A stretch of DNA of 64,000 nt from Populus alba (GCF_005239225.2 NC_133293.1:20242333-20306332), one strand, 5' to 3'. Positions 30,034 to 41,678 are shown, counted from the stretch's first letter. The notes: generated from the sequence alone by a model not told the origin. Made by a program: numbers and translations.

Positions 30034-31269
30034 ATGTGCAAATCAAAAAAGAGCACCAGCATCATCGATTCTACAACCCCAAAATCTATGGCTTCCAAAT
30101 CCTTAGAATCATCGACTTCATCTTTTGTAAACACATCATCGTCTCACAACTACCCATCAACAAATTACACTCCAAACTACTCAACAACATCAAAGTCCTG
30201 TTCTTTCTCAAACAAAACATCTCTTTCTAGCCTTAGAGATTCATTACCAGAAAACCCTCACGTTTATGACTTCTCTGAAATATGCAAAGCTACCAAAAAC
30301 TTCTTACAGAAACCCTTTTCTTCTTCCTCTTCATCAACCTCTTGGAGATGTTCAATTCGTGGAAAAGAAGTGATTCTTTTTCAACGGAAATCTCGCCGTC
30401 AGATTGGATTACCTGAGCTTCAAGAGAGGTTGCTGACCATTTGCAGGAGTCATCATAGTAGTTTGGTCAAGCTTCTTGGTGCATCCACTTCAGGGAATTA
30501 TATTTATCTCGTTTATGAATATGTACATGGTGCAAATTTAGCTACTTGTCTTAGAAATCCACAGAATCCCAGTTACACTGTTTTGTCATCTTGGTTATCA
30601 CGTATGAAGGTCGCTACTGATTTAGCTCATGGTCTTGATTATATTCATCATTGTTTAGGTCTGAATTCAGAATATGTGCATAATCATGTAAAAAGCTATA
30701 GTATTTTAGTTACTGAAGATTCTTTAAATGCCAAGATTTGTCATTTTGGGACTGCTGAATTGTGTGGAGAGATAGCGGGGAATGAAAGTTCTTCGGCCAA
30801 AAGTTCTGGTAGGTTGGATAGTAGGGTAATGAAAATCGAGGGAACAAGAGGGTATATGGCGCCTGAGTCTCAATCAATTGGAGTTAAGACACAGAAAGGT
30901 GATGTTTATGCATTTGGGGTGGTGATTTTAGAGTTGGTGTCTGGGGAGGAGGCATTGAAGTATGTGTTTGACGAGGGGGGTGGAGGGTATAACAGAATCA
31001 GTGTAATTGAGAGGGCAAGGGAGGTGGTGGCTGTTGGTGGGGGTGAGTTGAGAAAGTGGGTTGATAAGAGGGTGAAGGATTCGTATCCAGTTGAAGTCGC
31101 AGAGAAGATAGTGTTGTTGGGATTGGAGTGTGTGGATGATGATCCTGAGAACAGGCCCGATATGGGGCAGGTTGATGTTAGAGTGTCTAAATTGTATTTG
31201 GAGTCAAAGAATTGGGCTGAAAAGATTGGTTTGCCTACTGATTTCTCAGTCTCAATGGCACCTCGATGA
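30034..31269 (+). CDS. Kinase-fold protein with degenerate catalytic motifs (LysM-RLK3-like cytoplasmic pseudokinase)
   Basis: Single exon, 411 residues, no signal peptide or membrane segment. Residues 1-75 are Ser/Thr-rich. A kinase-like domain follows (about 78-395, from YDFSEICKATKNF). The fold is kept: YLVYEYVHGANL (158-169), GTRGYMAPE (270-278), DVYAFGVVILELVSG (290-304). Catalytic positions are not. The glycine loop is replaced by a Ser run (96-103), HRD reads HNH (216-218), the metal-binding Asn is Ser223, and DFG reads HFG (237-239). Lys220 remains. It should therefore not transfer phosphate in the usual way and probably works as a scaffold or regulator. The closest family I can suggest is the intronless kinases often labelled 'LysM domain receptor-like kinase 3' (At3g57120-like); no LysM domain is present. 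The open frame is intact, so this is not a pseudogene. Confidence 0.82.
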   Translation: MCKSKKSTSIIDSTTPKSMASKSLESSTSSFVNTSSSHNYPSTNYTPNYSTTSKSCSFSNKTSLSSLRDSLPENPHVYDFSEICKATKNFLQKPFSSSSSSTSWRCSIRGKEVILFQRKSRRQIGLPELQERLLTICRSHHSSLVKLLGASTSGNYIYLVYEYVHGANLATCLRNPQNPSYTVLSSWLSRMKVATDLAHGLDYIHHCLGLNSEYVHNHVKSYSILVTEDSLNAKICHFGTAELCGEIAGNESSSAKSSGRLDSRVMKIEGTRGYMAPESQSIGVKTQKGDVYAFGVVILELVSGEEALKYVFDEGGGGYNRISVIERAREVVAVGGGELRKWVDKRVKDSYPVEVAEKIVLLGLECVDDDPENRPDMGQVDVRVSKLYLESKNWAEKIGLPTDFSVSMAPR

Positions 31270-34200
31270 CGATGATTAATGAGAAATAATAGATCAATTG
31301 GTGATTAAAGTTTGTTGCCGAATGTGCTCGTGTATTTAGGATTTGATTTTCAGTTTTTCTTTGAAGTCTAGGTTTTATTCAGTATTCTTTCCGGAGAAAC
31401 TGATGAGATTTGTTGATTTTTGTATGCCTGTTGATAATATAAACAAGCGACATTTCTGCATTGACATGCTTTGTTAGTTCTTTTCCTGTCATTAATTACA
31501 AGATCTGTAGTGAATGCTTCCTTCACTGCGGGGAGCTAGCAGGCTAAAAATGCCATCTCGAGTCCAAGAAACATGTTAGTTTGTTTGCTGTCAGTGGATA
31601 TTCTTGCAACCAACTTCAATGCTACTGGAAAATCAACTTTGTTTTCACCTTAAGCCTTAGACCATGTTTCTTACATTAGTGGATTCTGGTAATTTTAAGG
31701 AGTAAAACGATTGCTTTGAGTCTAGAGGTGGGCAATATTTGCCTATTTTTGCACAATAACGCTGGCAACGAAAAAGGTCAAAGCAGCAGTGATTAGGAGG
31801 AACATAGAGGATCAATATTGGTTGAGCTTTTCTTGGCTACACAGTTAGGCTCTGGCTTGCTTTCATGAAGATACAATTCATTTGAACTGAGCAGAGCGGC
31901 GTCATGGCATTCATGTAATGATGTAGAGAACAACTAAACGCTCCTCTCCCTCCATGGAGACCAAAAACTGCAGCCTTCACAAGGTATTCTGTTTAATTTC
32001 GAGTAGATGGTAGCTGCCAGAGATCATGTTTTACACATTCGTATTGTTTGTCATCTAGACATTTGTGAATTCAATCTATTCCTATCACTGTCTCACCTTT
32101 GCATGGTGACCAATTCAGAAAAGATAACCATTTTGATGACTGTTCATGGTGGAAATCAACGAAAATAGTTGATCATGGCTGCGTTTTGACTATTTTATGT
32201 AGCAAGAATCGGGGAAAATCTTTTATTTTTGTTTTTTAAATTGCCTTACATGAATCACTACCATTGATGATCTTGACACGTCGATAAATTAGTCGTGCCG
32301 TTCCTGGTTGGTGGATGGAATAGTTCGCTCCAAAACTAACACGGGTCACTGCAAATCAATAGAGACAAAGGGTCAATTAAATGTAGTAATATGTAGCATT
32401 CATCTGGCCCTTCACCTAGTAAACAGCATTGTTTCAACATCAAACCCATGGATTTTTAAATTTTTTTAACTCAGATTAAATTTCAAATTAACCTGTTGGA
32501 TCCATCCAGGTTTTAAAACAATTTTACTGAATATGAAATATTCAATGTTGACTGCATATTTTATTCTATATTAAGAATCAAATTTGGTGAAATGCTTACA
32601 AAAACTTGCATCTATCTTATTTGAATTTTTATAATTTTGTTACGTATTAACTCCAACCTTTATAGCATTGTTACAAGGGATTTATATAATGTGAATTCTT
32701 GGCACTTTTAGGGTTTATTTAATTTCTTTCCGGTTGTGGGCAGGTAGTTTATGGATAGGCAGTGGTGCAAGAAATTTTTTAATTTTTTTAAAAATTATCC
32801 AATTAACCAATATATATTAATAGTGTTTAAAAAATTCCTTCTATAAACAAAATAATTGTTGTCCATTGTAATGAAAATAGAGAAGAGATTTCATAACAAG
32901 GCTTGCTAATTCCAGCCATACTTCTACACATTGATTGAACGACTTTAGTTTAGGAGTATGCCTCCTTTTCTATAAAGAATATTTGAGTCCAGACTCTATA
33001 GTACTTCAATAAAATAAAATAAAAATTAAGTGACAAATCCTCTTGACATTTTTCAAGAATAATCCAGTCCAGTGGTTAGGGTTTTAATCATTTGATTAAA
33101 AAAATTGGGAATAAATTATTTAATACAATGTAGACAAACTAGTAATCAAACTTTTAAAAAAATGTTGTTATCATATTTATTTTAAATCTGGAATAAATTA
33201 GAAATTAATTGAAATTGATAGAAGACTTGGGACTTAGACCAAGCCTTTAGCCAGAACCCAAGGTATGGCTAAAAAACAAGCATGGCCTTATTGGTCACTC
33301 TGTTTTTCTTTTTTATTTTTTAATAAAAAAATTAAATCAATTTTAAAGGCTAGAAACCTAAAAAAAAAGCATGGACAAGTCAACCCTGTAACCCCAAGAT
33401 TCAAGACTTTCAAATTCTTAAAATTATCATAATCATCAACATCACTATCAATATCAATTTTAAGCTTGTTTTTTACATTTTAAAAATAGTTTGATTAAAA
33501 AAAAAAGAAGTTTTTTTTTTATGTTTTTCTATTGTTTTAATATGTTCTTCATCTTCATCTTCATCTTTATCATCGTCATCTATCAGCTATCCCATCAACA
33601 AATTACACTCCAAAATACACAGCAACATCAAAGTCCTGGTCTTTTCACACATAAATAATATATGTATTTTTATTATTTTTGCAATAGATTAAACTGATAA
33701 TGGGCCTTGGTCCTAATCATTCTTACTAGATTTGGGCCTTAATTCAATTTTACAAGATTCGTTACAATTCGGGGGCTTTTGGTCAGGTTATTTTATTTTA
33801 GTGTAAAAAAGATAGCAAGTAGATCCGAGTAGGATCAATTTAATTTTTTGTTAACTAAGTGGACCATGTCTGCTACATTGTTTTTTAAATGGATGATAGG
33901 AAGTTCGCTAGGGTAGTCAATATGTCTTTCTCTTCACTAGTTTTTCGATCATCTATGTTCAAGGCTTAGAGTTTTAGAACTCTAAAACTTGTTTTTCATT
34001 TTCTTTATTTAAAAACTTCTAAAAAATATTTATATATAAATCCATTTTCAACTCTAAAATAACTTCTAGTTGTTATAAACAAAAAAAAAAAAAAATAAAT
34101 CCAAAAATAAATAATGACTTTAATTTTTTTTAGACCATTGTTAAAAAAAAAACATCTTTCTATTAAACTCTTCTAAACAAAACAAATTTATTAATACTAA

Positions 34201-34680
34201 AATTAATTTTTTTGGTAAATATAAATTCACCATCCACACACTTTAATTTTCTCTCCTTAATATTTTTCTGTAATTTTCTCTTTCATCTCTTAGTATTTAG
34301 CAAATAAAATATAAAAAATAAATTTTGAGATTGAAATGTGAAATGTTAAATTAACAAGGATTAAAAAGTAAATAAACTAAATACTATAAGGTGCAAGTTT
34401 AAGTTTTTTCATTCCAATATCCTGATATGGTTTTTGTTTTTTTTTTTTTTGCTTGTTAAATTTAGTTTATTTTTAAAAAAAATTATATATTTAACTATAA
34501 TTAAATAAAGTTTTATTTCACAAAATTAATATTTAATTCATCATCAAAATATCTTTTGACACTTTGTATATGTAAAAAATACAAATAAAAAAAATCTTAA
34601 TATATAAAACCATGCTAATGTAATTTGAGGGATGAAGTTGTAATTAAAAAATTTCGATTACCGTATTGAAAAGAAATACT
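31270..34680. other. Intergenic region with AT-rich repeats and a gene fragment
   Basis: 31270-32350 is fairly unique and includes the 3' region of the pseudokinase gene. 32390-34680 is increasingly AT-rich with poly-A and poly-T runs and holds a fragment similar to the pseudokinase N-terminus (33391-33652). No intact gene is present. Confidence 0.5.
33391..33652 (+). pseudogene. Fragment of the pseudokinase 5' coding region
   Basis: Two blocks resemble the gene at 30034. 33391-33429 (accccaagattcaagacttt and on) matches 30076-30114. About 33581-33652 matches 30149-30210, sharing 'cccatcaacaaattacactc' and 'caacatcaaagtcctg'. The second block reads A-I-P-S-T-N-Y-T-P-K-Y-T-A-T-S-K-S-W-S-F then H-T and a stop, against N-Y-P-S-T-N-Y-T-P-N-Y-S-T-T-S-K-S-C-S-F in the gene. 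About 150 bases of AT-rich DNA separate the blocks. It is a truncated duplicate with no kinase domain. Confidence 0.7.
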
Positions 34681-34687
34681 TGTTTCA

Positions 34688-34695
34688 TATAAATA
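34688..34695 (+). promoter_or_regulatory. TATA box of the WNK gene
   Basis: TATAAATA lies 188 bases before the start codon, implying a leader of about 155 bases. The leader would carry two tiny upstream open frames: ATG-TAT-stop at 34718 and a six-codon frame beginning about 34727 (ATG CGG ATT ... TAG). Such frames can lower translation. Confidence 0.5.
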
Positions 34696-34875
34696 TTGAA
34701 AACCCTAGTTCTTTTAAATGTATTGAATGCGGATTCGTTTTCCTTAGGGAAGTACACTAACAAACAGCGATATATAGAGAACAAAAGCAGACACAGTGTT
34801 TTTTTGCTTCTTTTTTTTCTACTGTCTCGTAGTTTGTTTTTGGAGGGTTGCCAGTTGTTTTTTATATTAGAAGAC

Positions 34876-36522
34876 ATGGATTTAGGTTCATGTGAAAATA
34901 GCGATGATCATCAGTTCCTGGAGAAAGATCCTACAGGTCGGTTCGTTAGGTCTGACGAAATCTTGGGAGGAGGAGTGGTCAAGACTGCATATAGGGCTTT
35001 CGATGAAGTTGATGGAGTTGAAGTTGCATGGAAACAAGTAAACGTCGAGCATGTATCACCAAAACAACTAGAGAGATTGACCACTGAGGCTCGCTTATTG
35101 AAGTCGTTGAAAGATAAGAACATCATCAAGATTTATGATTTTTGGATCGATGATGGGAAGAAAACTCTCAACATGATTACTGAGATATTCGTTTCTGGGA
35201 GTTTGAGTCAGTATTGCAAGAAACACAAGGGTGTTAATGCGAAGGCTATTAAGAACTGGGCAAGGCAGATTCTTCGAGGTTTGCACTATTTACATACTCA
35301 TGAACCTCCTATCATTCATGGCGATTTGAGATGCGATAACATATTTGTTAATGGAAACAATGGAGAGGTTAAGATTGGAGATCTTGGACTAGCCATTGTT
35401 ATGCAACGCTCTACTGGTTTATGTGATTTAGGTACTCCAGCATATATGGCTCCTGATCAGCTTTGTGAAGAGGAATACAATGAGCTTGTCGATGTTTATT
35501 CCTTCGGCATGTGCATGTTAGAGATGGTTACTCGTGAATATCCATGTTGTGAATGCAAAACTCCAGGGCAGATATACAAGAAGGTTATCTCGGGCGTGAA
35601 GCCGGCTTCCCTCGATAAGGTGAGTGATCCCCAAGTTAAACAGTTCATAGAGAAGTGCCTAGTTCCAGCCTCTTTGAGATTGTCGGCGATAGAGCTTTTG
35701 CAAGATCCATTCCTAGCAACTGAAAATTCAAAAGATAGTACTGTCTCTAGTTCTATGAAGTTACCCAATAATCTCATGCCCAAGCAAGTGACCAGCTTGC
35801 CACTGGCAGAATCCCATTCGATGAACTGCAACAACAAGAAGCTTCTGGTAGGATCTTGTAAAGAAAGTATCAATGAGCAGCTCCAGTTTTCAACTCCAGA
35901 AATTTGCAAGGTCAACGAAAAAAATGAATTCAGATTAAGAGGGGAGAAAATCGACGACAATACGATTTCATTGACTTTGAACATTACGGAAACTTCATGT
36001 TGTCAATCAAGGGAAGTGGAGTTTTCTTTTTATCTTGATTCAGATACTGCAGTTTCGGTAGCTGAGGAGATGGTTGAACAACTTGAATTGTCACCTGAAG
36101 ATGCAGCTTATAGTGCTAAGTTGATTGATGCCTTGGTAATGAAGCTGGTTCCTAGCTTGAAAACTTCATGTGGAAGCATCGCGAGTGCACCTGATCAGAG
36201 GCATCCTGATTGCTTACAATCTGTCAGAGAACAAGAAGCTTCACAATCAATTAATTCAGAAATTTCTGCCGAACAAGATGTGACAATTTCCTCTTGTGCC
36301 AGAACTAACAAGCCTTTGGGATCTTTCCATTGCGATGTTCAATTGAATACTCACAATTTGGGTTCAGACTTTATGATGCTTGATGATGGATGTCTACCAG
36401 AACACAAGAAATCTGCAAGAAATTTTGTGTGCTCCTGGATTGGTTCATGCTTTGGTAGGAAAAACATGAGAGCTTGTCCTGCATCTACTATCCATACCAA
36501 GCAGAAGAAATTGACGTGCTAA
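34876..36522 (+). CDS. WNK-family protein kinase with altered catalytic positions
   Basis: Single exon, 548 residues. The open frame runs further upstream but without an ATG; 34876 begins MDLGSCENSDD, just before the conserved PTGRFVRSDEILG. Plant WNKs are serine/threonine kinases linked to flowering time, ion balance and V-ATPase. The kinase domain spans about 24-290. Like other WNKs it has a lysine in the glycine-rich loop (Lys36 in GGGVVKTAYRAFD). Unlike them, subdomain II reads VAWK (Lys53) where plant WNKs have VAWN, so a lysine is present at both sites. The catalytic loop reads HGDLRCDN (148-155) instead of HRDLKCDN. DLG (169-171) and GTPAYMAP are normal for the family. A C-terminal OSR1-like region follows at about 355-420 (FRLRGEKIDDNTISLTLNI, then EFSFYLDSDTAVSVAEEM). 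The family call is firm; activity is uncertain. Confidence 0.9.
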   Translation: MDLGSCENSDDHQFLEKDPTGRFVRSDEILGGGVVKTAYRAFDEVDGVEVAWKQVNVEHVSPKQLERLTTEARLLKSLKDKNIIKIYDFWIDDGKKTLNMITEIFVSGSLSQYCKKHKGVNAKAIKNWARQILRGLHYLHTHEPPIIHGDLRCDNIFVNGNNGEVKIGDLGLAIVMQRSTGLCDLGTPAYMAPDQLCEEEYNELVDVYSFGMCMLEMVTREYPCCECKTPGQIYKKVISGVKPASLDKVSDPQVKQFIEKCLVPASLRLSAIELLQDPFLATENSKDSTVSSSMKLPNNLMPKQVTSLPLAESHSMNCNNKKLLVGSCKESINEQLQFSTPEICKVNEKNEFRLRGEKIDDNTISLTLNITETSCCQSREVEFSFYLDSDTAVSVAEEMVEQLELSPEDAAYSAKLIDALVMKLVPSLKTSCGSIASAPDQRHPDCLQSVREQEASQSINSEISAEQDVTISSCARTNKPLGSFHCDVQLNTHNLGSDFMMLDDGCLPEHKKSARNFVCSWIGSCFGRKNMRACPASTIHTKQKKLTC

Positions 36523-37370
36523 AGCTACACGAGGACAATGGAGGAAGCAGTAGAAAATTTCACAAGAAGATACCATCTAAAGGATTAAAAATCAAACTCA
36601 TGAGGATTATTTAACTTATTTGCTAGCCCAATTTGTGAGTAATAGTGATGTGGTACACACAGACTCTTGCATTGAATCTAATCTCTCTATCTGATCTGTT
36701 TTCTATTCCTGGAAGCTTCTGAATTCCAAAGCAATTGAGTAAAAGCTTTTTTGTCAATCTCTAGCCATCTCTCTCTTCTGAAAGTCTTTTAAATCAAAAC
36801 AGGCTCAGTTGTCAAAAAATACCATATAAAGGATTAAAAATCAAACTTTCCAATCTTCCTGTTATACTTTTAACTATACAAAATGCATCAGTTAAGGTTC
36901 AAATCATCCTAATTGTGGTGATGTTTCTCTTGCATTCTTTTAGAATTTTTGCAGTAATCACAAAAGTTCTGTCAATCCCTTGTTGCTCTATAAATCTGAC
37001 AGGTCTGCAGAGAAGGCTATCAGATTATTGTCCTCTACGCGTCTACTCTGATCAGATACAATGGGTAGCTAGACCGCGCCATTTATGAACTGCTGGTGGC
37101 AACAGAATGGTTTAAGAAAACTTGTATCTGTATTGTCTCCTAATCAATTGGCAAGGTCAATTTTGCATGATTATTTTTCTGTGGGAAAGAAGAATTCACT
37201 CGATTTTTTGACATAAATTATTAATAACTCTATTAGTTTAAACTAAGATAAGGATATGATTGAGAATTAATTGATGCATTGGAAACCTAATTGAGAAGAA
37301 AAAAATAGATTAGGTGACGTAATGGAGATCTTCTTATAAGTTGGGGACTGTTATGAGGTTTGTCCAAGAA
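36523..37370. other. Intergenic between WNK and GET3
   Basis: Mostly unique sequence. 'aaggattaaaaatcaaact' occurs at about 36580 and again at about 36829, each preceded by 'ataccat.taaaggatt', so a short stretch of the WNK 3' region is duplicated about 249 bases downstream. No gene is supportable. Confidence 0.5.
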
Positions 37371-37375
37371 GAAAG

Positions 37376-37383
37376 TATATAAA
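37376..37383 (+). promoter_or_regulatory. TATA box of the GET3 gene
   Basis: TATATAAA lies 90 bases before the ATG at 37466, implying transcription start near 37408. Confidence 0.55.
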
Positions 37384-37465
37384 CACACACAAACAAAATC
37401 CTAAACAAAAACAATCTCTTCTGTTTCTTGCCAGAAGCAGCAACCAGCAAGCCAAAGCATTAAAA

Positions 37466-40400
37466 ATGGCTTCTTGTTCTGTAATTCCTTCCGCTTCTTC
37501 TTTAGTTTCATCTTCTCTATGCAAGTTATTTACTTCAAGAAACTCCATAGCTACAGTGGGTTTGCTCTCTTTTGCACCAAAATCTTCAAGCTTTGTCCTT
37601 CTCTCTATCAAGCAAAGGGCTTATCATGAAAGTTCATTTAGAGGTGAGTTTTTCAAACCCATTAATGTTCAATTCCTGATTCTTTGTTGTTGGGTCTTTA
37701 TTTCATCAATAAAGATAGAAACTTTTTGGGGTTTTACCTGTTTTCTTGTTTAACGTATTTATCATGGTTTCTCAAGATTTGTAAAAGTGGGATTATTTAA
37801 CTGGGATTTGGCTTAAGTGTAGAATTTGATGGGTTTTTTTAAAAAAAAAATATTTTGTGATTGAAATATGAATTGAGAGTCATTACTTTGTCTTTGTTTC
37901 ATTGGCCAGCTTTGCTTAATTGGATTTTGATTGATGAATTGTGTAGTTCAGTGTTAATACAAAGTTGTTAATTGATGAATTCATTGATGAAATATTTATA
38001 TGTCATGGAGGAGGGAACGATTTTATTAATATATTATGTTTAATGGTGGTTTCCAATTTAGAAAAGTAATGTTCTTTAAAGAGTTTCTGTTTCAGCAGCT
38101 TCTTAGAGAATTTGACTGTGTTGAAGTGGGTTTTTTTTTGTTTTGTCTGTTCTCTTTGGCAGTGAGATCAGTGGCCGTTCCAGTGGAAGATGTTGCCGGA
38201 TTTGATGATATGGTTGCTGGGACACAGCGGAAGTATTACATGCTTGGTGGGAAGGGAGGTGTAGGAAAGACAAGCTGTGCTGCTTCACTTGCTGTGAAAT
38301 TTGCAAACAGTGGACACCCCACTTTAGTGGTTTCAACTGATCCAGCACACTCCTTGAGTGATTCTTTTGCTCAGGTTGGAGACTATAAAATACCTTTCTT
38401 GTTTTGTTTCCTAATATCTGCTTTGCATTTTAGTAGAGCTTAACATGAGTGTCGTGTTTTTATTCAGGATTTGACTGGAGGTACACTAGTACCTGTTGAA
38501 GGACCTGAATGTCCACTGTTTGCACTTGAGGTATGTGGGATAAATCTTCCCGTGATTTTCTTTCGATGGTGGTTCTTTTTTTTCATGTGCACCTTGAGAT
38601 AATCATTATTCTAAAAATAAAAAGAATATATGTTGGTGGTTTTGCTGTTTTATGTACTCAGTAAGCCAGATTTTTAGTTTTCCAACAGATAAATCCTGAC
38701 AAGGCTCGGGAAGAATTTCGTAGCGCAACTCAGAAAAATGGTGGAACCGGGGTCAAAGACTTCATGGAGGGCATGGGACTTGGAATGCTTGTTGAACAGG
38801 TAATTCCTTGTCTATAGTTGTTGGCATTGCAACTTAAGATAGTATCTTACACCAATTGAACTTGCATTCCATTTCATCATTCATGGTTTCAATGCTGTTA
38901 TAACTTGATAGTCAATGCAAATCTCTCTGATTTTCCCTTTTCGATTTCTGTTTGTCCTTCAAAGTTAGACAAGTAGCACTTGTGATTTTAAGAACCTTCA
39001 CCTAGAACTTTTGATCTATCTGCCCCCTCCATCAAAACAAAAATTGGAATTATCTTTATATTATGGATTATGCTTGATACCGTACTTCTCTTGACCTGTT
39101 TTTCATCTTTTTATTGACAAAGTTAGGAGAGTTGAAATTGGGAGAGCTACTGGACACACCTCCTCCTGGTTTGGATGAAGCTATGGCAATTGCCAAAGTA
39201 TGTTTTATCTTCGTTTTTCATTGTTCTTTTTGTATTGTGAGTGGACTGGCTCTCTGTATTTTTTGTTTCCTTGCTGAAAATAAAGACTATGGCAGGTGAT
39301 GCAGTTTCTTGAATCACAGGAATATAGTATGTTTACTCGAATAGTTTTTGATACTGCACCCACGGTGAGCATAAGCACCAGAATTATGTGAATGTTTACA
39401 ATGAATCAATGGAGGTTCATGATTGTTCTTTACAGGGCCATACATTGCGACTTTTGTCCTTGCCAGACTTCCTGGATGCATCCATTGGCAAGATATTGAA
39501 GGTAGAAACACCAACATGAAACAATGAAAACATAAATGTGTTCTTGACACTTCTGAAAAACCTGGAAAATTTAATCTTGAATTGCTTGTCTAGAAAAAGT
39601 GTTGTTATACAGTGTAAGTTGTAGGTAGTTCCTTGAACATCACTTATAATGAATGAACTGCACACCATTTAATTTTTACATGAATTTGGTGTCTTTTAAA
39701 GAGTTGTACGCCATGTTGTATATCAAAGGAATAACTACGGTGTATGGATTGTGTTGTTAATGATGATAACTTGTTTTATCTCCTTTGAAACAGTTTTCTA
39801 TTTCGTTACCTTGCATTACTCTAAAACTGTTTTCTCTGTACTGCAGCTTAGACAAAAAATAACTTCAGCAACCTCAGCTATCAAATCAGTCTTTGGCCAG
39901 GAGCAAACCACCCAACAGGATGCTGTAAGCCTGAATTCACTAGGAGACGGCTTTTATGCCCCCCCCCTATTTTTTTTTTTTTAATTCTTTCTCTTTGCAG
40001 GCTGACAAATTGGAGCAATTGAGGGAAAGGATGATAAAAGTGCGTGAGCTTTTCCGTGACACAGATTCCACAGAGTTTGTCATAGTAACGATTCCCACGG
40101 TAATATGTCAAAAAATCTTCTTAAATACTCGTTATGTTATTTTTTTTAATGAGCATCTGCCTTGTCGATTGAAGGGCTTATTTGCTCGCTTAATGTAATC
40201 CTCTTTAAGTCTAAGCTTTGAGGGGAGAACTTTTTTCTTCCCTTAAAAGAAAAATAAAGTAAAACAAAATAAATGGAGCAACGTCGCAATTTTCCGTGCT
40301 TTGCTGTGCTCTCTAGAACACTGATTTGCTTGACTGTTGGGGAAACATGTCCAATGCACAATATACCCTTGAATGGACAGAGTATAATTGTGTAATTTTT

Positions 40401-40951
40401 AGAGTAGCTCATTTGCATAAGAGCGGAAAATGATAGCTAAAGTATATTAGCTTATTAGGAGTGTTTTGCTTCAAAAGGAATAATTACCATTTCGTTTGTT
40501 TTTCCAAGGTAATGGCAATCAATGAGTCGTCTAGGTTGCGTGCATCCTTGAAGAAGGAGAATGTTCCTGTTAAGAAGCTTGTTGTCAATCAAATTCTCCC
40601 TCCATCTGCAACTGATTGCAAGTTTTGTGCAATGAAAAGAAAGGTATTAATTCAGTTACTGTTTGCAGCTTTGAAAATCAATATAACCACCGCACTCATA
40701 TCCCTTGCACTTGCAGCATAGGAAAAATAATATTTTTCATTGCGATGAGTAACATTTTGAGCTGAGGTTTAACCAAAAACAAATTGTTAAATCATTTTTT
40801 TTGGAAATTTCAGGATCAATCGCGTGCTCTTGACATGATACAGAATGATCCAGAACTCTCGAACTTGACATTGATACAGGCACCTTTAGTTGATGTAGAG
40901 ATCAGAGGTGTTCCAGCCCTTAAATTTCTGGGGGATATTATATGGAAATGA
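37466..40951 (+). CDS. Organelle-targeted GET3 / ArsA-type ATPase (GET3B-like)
   Basis: Exons 37466-37643, 38163-38374, 38468-38530, 38689-38799, 39123-39197, 39296-39364, 39436-39501, 39847-39924, 40001-40099, 40509-40643 and 40814-40951 give 407 residues. Residues 1 to about 60 are Ser-rich and basic without acidic residues until late, like a plastid (or mitochondrial) transit peptide. The deviant Walker [11 protein letters not shown] (88-97, signature Lys90) defines the GET3/ArsA ATPases, which dimerise. In the cytosol GET3 delivers tail-anchored proteins; Arabidopsis GET3B is plastid-located with a less clear client role. Switch regions [12 protein letters not shown] and VFDTAPTGHTLRLL are intact. 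A Cys-x-x-Cys pair is present (Cys354 and Cys357, DCKFC), the position that binds zinc at the dimer face in yeast Get3. Exon 2 to 11 junctions are all phase 0. GET3B versus GET3C cannot be settled by eye. Confidence 0.92.
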
Positions 40952-41678
40952 GTATCTGTGGAAACTTAGAATGATCCATGCAATTGCTTGGGCATGTCTA
41001 TTTCATTCCAAATGAAGAGCTACGGGAACCGGAGGTTTAGGTTCTTTCTTTAATAACTTAAATACTCTTTTCGTTGCCGGCAGCAATTACTTGATACAGA
41101 AGAAGCTGAAATCTCCTCTATACTTCCGAATCCACTGTGAATCCACGTAGAGCAGGATCGGTAGTGGAGGGTGAAAAGTTCCAAGTACTTTGTACTTTTT
41201 TTGTTTTTCTTTCAGCTTTCCGTTTCTCCTTGTCGCCATGATTTTCATATACGAAAAACTAGTCATTTCAAGTGGGTAAAGGCGCATGCATCTTTGCATG
41301 CAACTGAAGAGCTAAATTTATCAGTTCTCTAGGCTCGTCATCCAACTTAAATTTTGACAGCAATAACAATGCTATCCATGTGGCTCCCAATGAGCACAAG
41401 GTGCCAATCAGTTGTAACCCATGGAATGGAAACAAATCGAATGCTTTTAGCTACTAACACCCCTTCTTTGTCGAAAAGAATATCATTTCTTGCAGGAGTT
41501 GACTAAATCAATAACAATCCACTTCCAAGATTCCAATATGCAAATCTAGAATAAACTGCAAAATGTGATAAAATTGATTGGAGGCCAGAATATTTGGATT
41601 TGTGGGCATATGGCTTCAATGACTTTCCACATTTGCAAGTATATATAATGGAAAAAGAATGGTGCTTGGACTATGAGT
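40952..41678. other. Convergent intergenic gap between GET3 and ABCG
   Basis: It should contain the 3' untranslated regions of both genes. The only open frames are short and show no recognisable domain. Confidence 0.55.

Noticed and set aside
34696..34875. 60-residue N-terminal extension of the WNK protein
   Set aside because: No ATG begins it (TTG), and it lies directly after the TATA box.
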